NCBI GenBank assembly: GCA_964611895.1
Contig: CAZTDN010000035.1
Coordinates: 1-17,883, forward strand
Reading direction: 5' to 3'
DNA: 17,883 bases
Source of the DNA: JAIEOG01 sp964611895
GTDB taxonomy: Bacteria > Bdellovibrionota > FAC87 > UBA2466
A model generated the notes under the pieces. That model did not search any database. It was not told the DNA's origin and was given only the letters and a program-made list of their open reading frames with translations. The position numbers and the translations under genes were made by a program. Positions 13,825-17,883 of the stretch are shown piece by piece. Numbering within the stretch: the first letter of the stretch is position 1; every line of letters begins with the position of its first letter.

Positions 13825-15891
13825 TTAGGGTTTTTGCCATACTTCGAGTACGAATCCCTGCCGGGAAGAAACGCTTTCGGCCAGTCGGTAGTTCGCTCGG
13901 AGTATGTCTCTGAGGGCGAGGTCGCACGAGGGGCGGGGCTGACCTGCTCGGACGAGCATGCCTAGCGCAGTTGGTTTGGTCCCTTCTAAGTAGCGGCGAA
14001 AGTATTCCTGCTGGCGTTGGGGTGGTAGGAGGCAGAAAGCTTTTGCGGGGTAGGCGCCCCGTATGGGGAAAAACTGCATTGACCCCAGAAACGCGTCGTC
14101 GAGTACAAAGTGTGGGTCGAATACTGCTAAAGGCCGATCAAGCGTTTTTAGGGAGTCCTGGGGGATCAGTCGTTGTCCTTGCTGTCGCATGACCTGGTGA
14201 GCATCGCCCAGTCCACCAGGGGCGGTGATTCTTTTCGAAAGCTCCAACCACCGTTGAGGCTTGCTGGCTGACACCAGAAATGCTGAGCAAACGAACGCAA
14301 AACCCACGCTACGAATCCCTTGCAGCACGAACTTATTGCTTCCCGAGTACAAGCCCACGAACCCCACCCAAACCGGAAACCATAGCGCGGCTAGATTGCA
14401 AACATTTGAGGGGTGACTGCGCGGGATCAAATAACTCAAAGTCGAGAGCATAAAGCCCAGGCAAGCGAGCCCTGGGGGAAGCAGGTTTCGGTTTTCCTTC
14501 AGTAAGGCGACCGTGCTTGCCAAGAGCGCAATCAGCGCAGTGACAGCACCCAGCCGATTAAGGGGTACGTGAGCGAATCCGGCTTGGTAGATGCGTGCAT
14601 ATTCCACGAAGGCTTGCCAATCAGTGTGCAGACCTTTGTGGTGCATCCAGATCTCTATCGCAGCCAAAACGGTGAGAGCGAGCCCCAGGGTTCCGCACAC
14701 CAATGCGGCTCCCCTTCTTAAAAGGCGCCGGGGATTGAAACGTTCTTCTAATCCTATCCCCCAAAAATAAAAACCGAGCACCGCTGCGGTATAGACGGCG
14801 CTTTCTATCGACCAAATAATTCCCAGGGTGGCAATGCAGGCTTGTCCAGCAATTCGACGCCGGCTCGGCGTGCCCGGTTTTAGCAGGGTGAGAACTAACC
14901 ACATGGCCCAAAGGAATCGGTAGGCTCCAGTACTAGGGAATTCCAGGACCCCAAGGGAGTCGGATCGCATTCCAGGCATCCAAAAAACGAATAGGAAAGT
15001 CAGTAAGCCCGCTTTCCACGCAGAAGATTGGAGTAGGGGACTGGTTCTAAATACTCCATAGACCAAGGCGCTATTGAGGAGCAAAGTGACTGCAAAAACG
15101 GCATGAAAAGACTGCACTTCGTTAAGTGGAATCCAAGAAGGAAGTGCGATGCTCAGCCAACCATACTGGCTGGGTACATCGTAGAGCAAAGTGCCTCCGT
15201 GCTTAACCGACCAGATCGGCCCCGTGTAAAAGCTCCAATGGTGGTGGGCGGTGGGGGTCGAGTAAAAACCGGGCAGCCTTACGAAGAGTAAAGGGCAAAT
15301 CAAGAGTGCCCAGTCCAATACGCCCCACTGAGCTGGTGTTTTAGTCGTCTGGCGCCACAACCGAGAGGCAAAAATGGCAATCCAGGGGAGCGCAATGAAA
15401 GAGGAAGCGTATTTTAGCTGTAGGAACGCAAGGGGTTTGTCACTGTCATTCAATTTGAAGACGAGCGCACACGCCAAAACAGCTGCGAGCGAAAGTTTAG
15501 ATTCTGCGGTGGCCCACCGGGAGAAGTACGCGATCGCTCCCCAGTCCAGTCCTACCGCCAAAAGAGCGGCAAAAACCGCCAATGCGTGGGACGGAAGCAG
15601 GCTGTCTGCTTGCTGGCCAATGACGACCAGTTGCCAAAGAAGAAGATGGACAAAGAAGCCGTATCCCAAAATGGTCGTAATTCGCTCAAGCGCTTTTGGA
15701 ATGGAAAAGCTGGACACGGCCCAATAACCTGCAGCCAGCACTAAATAAAATACCCCGTCACCGATTTCGGACGTAGGACCAAAAAGGTTCCCGATTAAAT
15801 GTCCAACCCAAGCTAATCCGATCAGAGACATAAAACGCGAAGGTTTCATCGTGGAGGGCATGAGTTTCGAATTTTGGAGCGTTCGTCCCAC
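13825..15891 (-). CDS. Large polytopic membrane protein, possible GT-C-type glycosyltransferase
   Basis: Up to 688 residues, with many hydrophobic helices from about residue 20 to 575 and a soluble C-terminal region of about 110. A long loop near 205-255 carries RLPGFYSTPTAHHHWSFY and LLYDVPSQYGWLSI, which reads like the large periplasmic loop of lipid-sugar-dependent GT-C enzymes. The overall plan parallels the plus-strand protein at 8203-9936 (helices, then a C-terminal domain ending in a hydrophobic strand and K-P). I recognise no named family. The start is unsure: GTG 15891 and ATG 15861 and 15849 are in frame without a clear ribosome site. The GTG is only 6 nt after the stop of the preceding gene, so translational coupling is possible. 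Confidence 0.75.
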   Translation of the reverse strand: MGRTLQNSKLMPSTMKPSRFMSLIGLAWVGHLIGNLFGPTSEIGDGVFYLVLAAGYWAVSSFSIPKALERITTILGYGFFVHLLLWQLVVIGQQADSLLPSHALAVFAALLAVGLDWGAIAYFSRWATAESKLSLAAVLACALVFKLNDSDKPLAFLQLKYASSFIALPWIAIFASRLWRQTTKTPAQWGVLDWALLICPLLFVRLPGFYSTPTAHHHWSFYTGPIWSVKHGGTLLYDVPSQYGWLSIALPSWIPLNEVQSFHAVFAVTLLLNSALVYGVFRTSPLLQSSAWKAGLLTFLFVFWMPGMRSDSLGVLEFPSTGAYRFLWAMWLVLTLLKPGTPSRRRIAGQACIATLGIIWSIESAVYTAAVLGFYFWGIGLEERFNPRRLLRRGAALVCGTLGLALTVLAAIEIWMHHKGLHTDWQAFVEYARIYQAGFAHVPLNRLGAVTALIALLASTVALLKENRNLLPPGLACLGFMLSTLSYLIPRSHPSNVCNLAALWFPVWVGFVGLYSGSNKFVLQGIRSVGFAFVCSAFLVSASKPQRWLELSKRITAPGGLGDAHQVMRQQGQRLIPQDSLKTLDRPLAVFDPHFVLDDAFLGSMQFFPIRGAYPAKAFCLLPPQRQQEYFRRYLEGTKPTALGMLVRAGQPRPSCDLALRDILRANYRLAESVSSRQGFVLEVWQKP

Positions 15892-15897
15892 TTGCTG

Positions 15898-16356
15898 CTA
15901 GGGTACACAGTCATCATTTTCGCAGACTGAAACTTTATCCGCGCGAAATTCATGGAAGACCCAGCCAATTCCGGATCCCCCTATGTTCGCTAAGCTTCCC
16001 CGAATGCAGAAGTTAATATTTTTCTTTAGTCGTTCACGGATGCGCCGTAACAAGTCACGGCACTCCGAGGCAGGGATGGTATGTCTTAGGCCATAGGTAT
16101 GCCTGTCCGTATTCTTGATGAAGTCAATGGTAAGTTCGGCTTTGGGGCCCTCTGTTTCATGGACACCCATATCTTCGCAATAAATCTTGCGTATTTTCGA
16201 CTTGTCAGAGCATACCCAGAAAACGGTCCGCAAACCCAATCGATCTTTCAGTTGGTCTCGATGCTTAAAGACCGGATCTTCCCCTCCCGGTTCACTTCGC
16301 GCGGCCAGTAAAGCAGGTGAAAAAACAAGGGCGAGGAGGAGCATGTTCTTACTCAT
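15898..16356 (-). CDS. Secreted six-cysteine protein, candidate partner or immunity protein of the upstream transglycosylase fusion
   Basis: A 152-residue protein with a signal peptide (MSKNMLLLALVFSPALLAA, cleavage near residue 19). The mature part has six cysteines (C49, C60, C99, C117, C145, C150), enough for three disulfides, which points to the periplasm or outside. A basic helix (ECRDLLRRIRERLKKN) lies in the middle. I recognise no family. ATG 16356 has GGAGGG 8 nt upstream and overlaps the end of the HepT-SLT gene by 8 bp; GTG 16365 is less likely. The overlap means the two are co-transcribed and probably translationally coupled. A small exported protein coupled to a peptidoglycan-cleaving domain is the pattern of an inhibitor or immunity pair, but this is inference. 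Confidence 0.7.
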   Translation of the reverse strand: MSKNMLLLALVFSPALLAARSEPGGEDPVFKHRDQLKDRLGLRTVFWVCSDKSKIRKIYCEDMGVHETEGPKAELTIDFIKNTDRHTYGLRHTIPASECRDLLRRIRERLKKNINFCIRGSLANIGGSGIGWVFHEFRADKVSVCENDDCVP

Positions 16357-17404
16357 TTTGGTCACCCTCCAGCTTCTTCAAAAAATCTCGAAAGGTATGC
16401 ATGCCTTTTTGCGGGTGCTTGGGATTCCTTAAAACTCTTCTCAGATAGTCCTTGTATTCCGACACCGCTTCTTCCCACGATGCTTCTCGCTTCAGTCTTC
16501 GACCTGCAAGTTCACGTTTTCGAAACAACCAACGTATTCCGGCAGCTATATTCAGGCTGGGCTCAAATATTTCGCTAGAATCAAATTCAAACAGATGCTC
16601 TTTCAGTTCGTCCCTCGCACCATTCAAGGCCCAAAGCGTTTGGGGCATCAACTGCATGAGGCCACGAGCTGTATTCTTTTTTTCTTTTCCAGCACTGGTG
16701 TTGAAGGAAGACTCAGATGCGATGAGCGCCTTTACCACACGAGGGTCGAGGGGGGAGCTTGGTTTTAAGACCTGATTCCAGTACTCAGTCCATCCATTGA
16801 TTAGTTTATCGAACTCGTTACCTTTCTTTCCAAAATCCAAGTTCTTGCCTAAAGGAACGGGAGGCTCAGGGAAAAACTCCACCATGTCTTTTGCTTCAAA
16901 AGCCGTAATCACATTTCGAGTGGTTGTCTGACTTTGTCTGCAATGATCTCTTCTTAAGTGACTTCTTACAGGTCTGCCGTCTCGTAAATGCCCTTGGATG
17001 GTGGCCATTCGCACATAGTGCTCGCCGGGAGGGCATATCTTCCAGGGGTGAACCGGTTCATCAAACTTGGCAACCGCTTTTTCTAGAGCCAATTCCAATA
17101 CTGGAAGATCGTTGGTAATCGTTTTCCAGATGATAGAGGGACTGACGCCAAAATATTCGTGAACGAGGATGTTTCGCATGGCCGAAATTTCTCGCCACGG
17201 AATCCCAGGTATCTGTTTGCGTACCATGGCAGGTATTCGGCTAGAGGCATCCCCCAAAATTTGAAAGTTCCGAATGCACGCGTCCAGTTTTTCAGGGTTT
17301 TTAAAGAGTTCGGTTTCTGAGTTTAGTCCGGAGCAGTAGGCGCGAATCTTCTTGATCGCATCTTTCATATCGGAAAGACGGGTTTTCCATGGTCTATGCC
17401 GCAC
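16349..17404 (-). CDS. HepT/HEPN toxin domain fused to a lytic transglycosylase (SLT) domain
   Basis: A 351-residue protein in one uninterrupted frame. Residues 1-113 form a HepT (DUF86, HEPN) domain: RPWKTRLSDMKDAI at the start and MRNILVHEYFG (76-86) with the full RX4HXY motif (R77, H82, Y84), the RNase site of HepT toxins and the tyrosine AMPylated by MntA. Residues about 119-165 form a linker region with C124, H129, H154, C155 and DGRPVRSHLRR. Residues about 195-345 form an SLT domain: IASESSFNTSAG with catalytic E231, ARGLMQLMPQT (246-256) and SLNIAAGIRWLF (283-294). No signal peptide is present. The likely start is GTG 17404, overlapping mntA by 11 bp; TTG 17422 is an alternative. HepT toxins are normally about 110-145 residues, so the fusion is unusual. 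Confidence 0.88.
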   Translation of the reverse strand: MRHRPWKTRLSDMKDAIKKIRAYCSGLNSETELFKNPEKLDACIRNFQILGDASSRIPAMVRKQIPGIPWREISAMRNILVHEYFGVSPSIIWKTITNDLPVLELALEKAVAKFDEPVHPWKICPPGEHYVRMATIQGHLRDGRPVRSHLRRDHCRQSQTTTRNVITAFEAKDMVEFFPEPPVPLGKNLDFGKKGNEFDKLINGWTEYWNQVLKPSSPLDPRVVKALIASESSFNTSAGKEKKNTARGLMQLMPQTLWALNGARDELKEHLFEFDSSEIFEPSLNIAAGIRWLFRKRELAGRRLKREASWEEAVSEYKDYLRRVLRNPKHPQKGMHTFRDFLKKLEGDQNE

Positions 17405-17690
17405 GAATTGCGTCTCTTTCAACCTCTTCTCTCAGGGGGGATTTCAATGCATCCGCAGTGATCAGATCCACTTTTCTTTTGAGAAGGTTTTCCAAAAAAA
17501 ACTTCAGACGAATGAGCCCAAACAGAGTCACTTCCGTGGAAGAGAACTCAACCAAAAGATCGATATCACTTTTGGGATTTCCTTCTTTTCGAGCGAAGGA
17601 ACCGAAGATGTAGAGAGCTTGAACATGATGCTCTTCTTTTAGTGATGCGGTATTTTTTTGAATTACTTCTAGGACCTGTTCGAGAGTCAT
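17394..17690 (-). CDS. mntA: Minimal nucleotidyltransferase, MntA-type antitoxin
   Basis: A 98-residue protein of the MNT family (pol-beta superfamily). It contains the GSX10DXD catalytic motif GSFARKEGNPKSDID (G30, S31, D42, D44) and a third acidic residue in KVDLI (D75), so all catalytic residues look intact. In known MntA-HepT modules this enzyme adds AMP units to the tyrosine of the RX4HXY motif and so inactivates the toxin. It lies directly upstream of the HepT-SLT gene and overlaps it, the normal order for this system. ATG 17690 has a short TGAGG ribosome site. The upstream sequence is A/T-rich. Confidence 0.88.
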   Translation of the reverse strand: MTLEQVLEVIQKNTASLKEEHHVQALYIFGSFARKEGNPKSDIDLLVEFSSTEVTLFGLIRLKFFLENLLKRKVDLITADALKSPLREEVERDAIRAA

Positions 17691-17883
17691 TCAAAACCTC
17701 AAAATATTTCAACCTATGAAATTATTACCGGAATGTCTTCTTTCTTGCATGCATTTTATCCAATGCCGGGTTGGAGGTTCATCGATGGTCCCACATGTAT
17801 TCCCTTGTTTGGCTCTACATCGTTAAAGGGGCTCTTCTCCCTGGGTAGTGGGTAAACGGGCATGTTCCCGATTCTTTAGGTAA
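17691..17883. other. Upstream region of mntA, no gene recognised
   Basis: This 193-bp edge region has no convincing gene. Near mntA it is A/T-rich and holds TAATAAT-like sequence (on the minus strand, around 17720-17730) that could be a -10 element. Toward the right edge, two minus-strand frames stay open for about 20 codons before a stop (near 17823 and 17815), so the tail of another gene could enter here, but nothing identifies it. Confidence 0.3.

Noticed and set aside
17700..17883. Possible small gene or gene tail at the right edge
   Set aside because: Short open frames in both directions have no ribosome site or recognisable sequence; the window ends too soon to judge.
1..17883. CRISPR arrays, insertion sequences, attachment sites
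   Set aside because: No regularly spaced repeats, transposase or integrase genes, or terminal inverted repeats were seen. The tRNA-Thr has no visible duplicated 3' end elsewhere in the window.

Overview
The window comes from a Gram-negative, proteobacteria-like genome. It opens with the first codons of tuf preceded by tRNA-Thr(GGT), the usual bacterial tRNA-tuf order. Many products carry Sec or lipoprotein signal peptides. There are Leloir-type and lipid-carrier-type glycosyltransferases, and several genes start with GTG or TTG. The mix of a secreted S1 protease, small secreted proteins and moderate GC would fit the Bdellovibrionota/Oligoflexia or another delta-like lineage, but this is a guess; no marker here fixes the taxon.

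Layout. Nearly all genes are on the minus strand, so the region reads right to left. At the left edge (1-2366) are tuf (partial), tRNA-Thr and a CPA2-type cation:proton antiporter with two C-terminal RCK_C (TrkA-C) domains. From 8286 down to 2441 runs one tight seven-gene operon. In order it encodes a WecE-like sugar aminotransferase, a WbqC-family protein, a methyltransferase, a NeuD/PglD-like acyltransferase, a cytosolic GH43-like beta-propeller protein, a GT2 glycosyltransferase with two membrane anchors and a PhyH-family Fe(II)/2-oxoglutarate dioxygenase. Four of the junctions are ATGA or similarly tight overlaps. I infer that it makes and decorates a 4-amino-4,6-dideoxyhexose and moves sugar onto a lipid carrier. 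On the plus strand, overlapping the start of the aminotransferase gene, is a polytopic GT-C-like membrane protein, followed by a convergent methyltransferase.

From 10.7 to 13.8 kb lies a group of exported proteins. It holds an S1 serine protease with an intact triad and a striking acidic Asp/Gln insert ending in four tryptophans, a proline-rich secreted protein, a small barrel-like protein, a 70-residue lipoprotein and a four-cysteine secreted protein. Two convincing terminator hairpins separate these. A second polytopic GT-C-like protein occupies 13825-15891.

The most unusual segment is the right end (15898-17690). A minimal nucleotidyltransferase (MntA antitoxin type) overlaps a gene whose product starts as a complete HepT/HEPN toxin (RX4HXY motif intact) and continues in the same frame into a lytic transglycosylase (SLT) domain. 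That gene overlaps one for a secreted six-cysteine protein. A toxin-antitoxin module fused to a peptidoglycan hydrolase, with a possible periplasmic immunity partner, is the best candidate for an undescribed system in this window.
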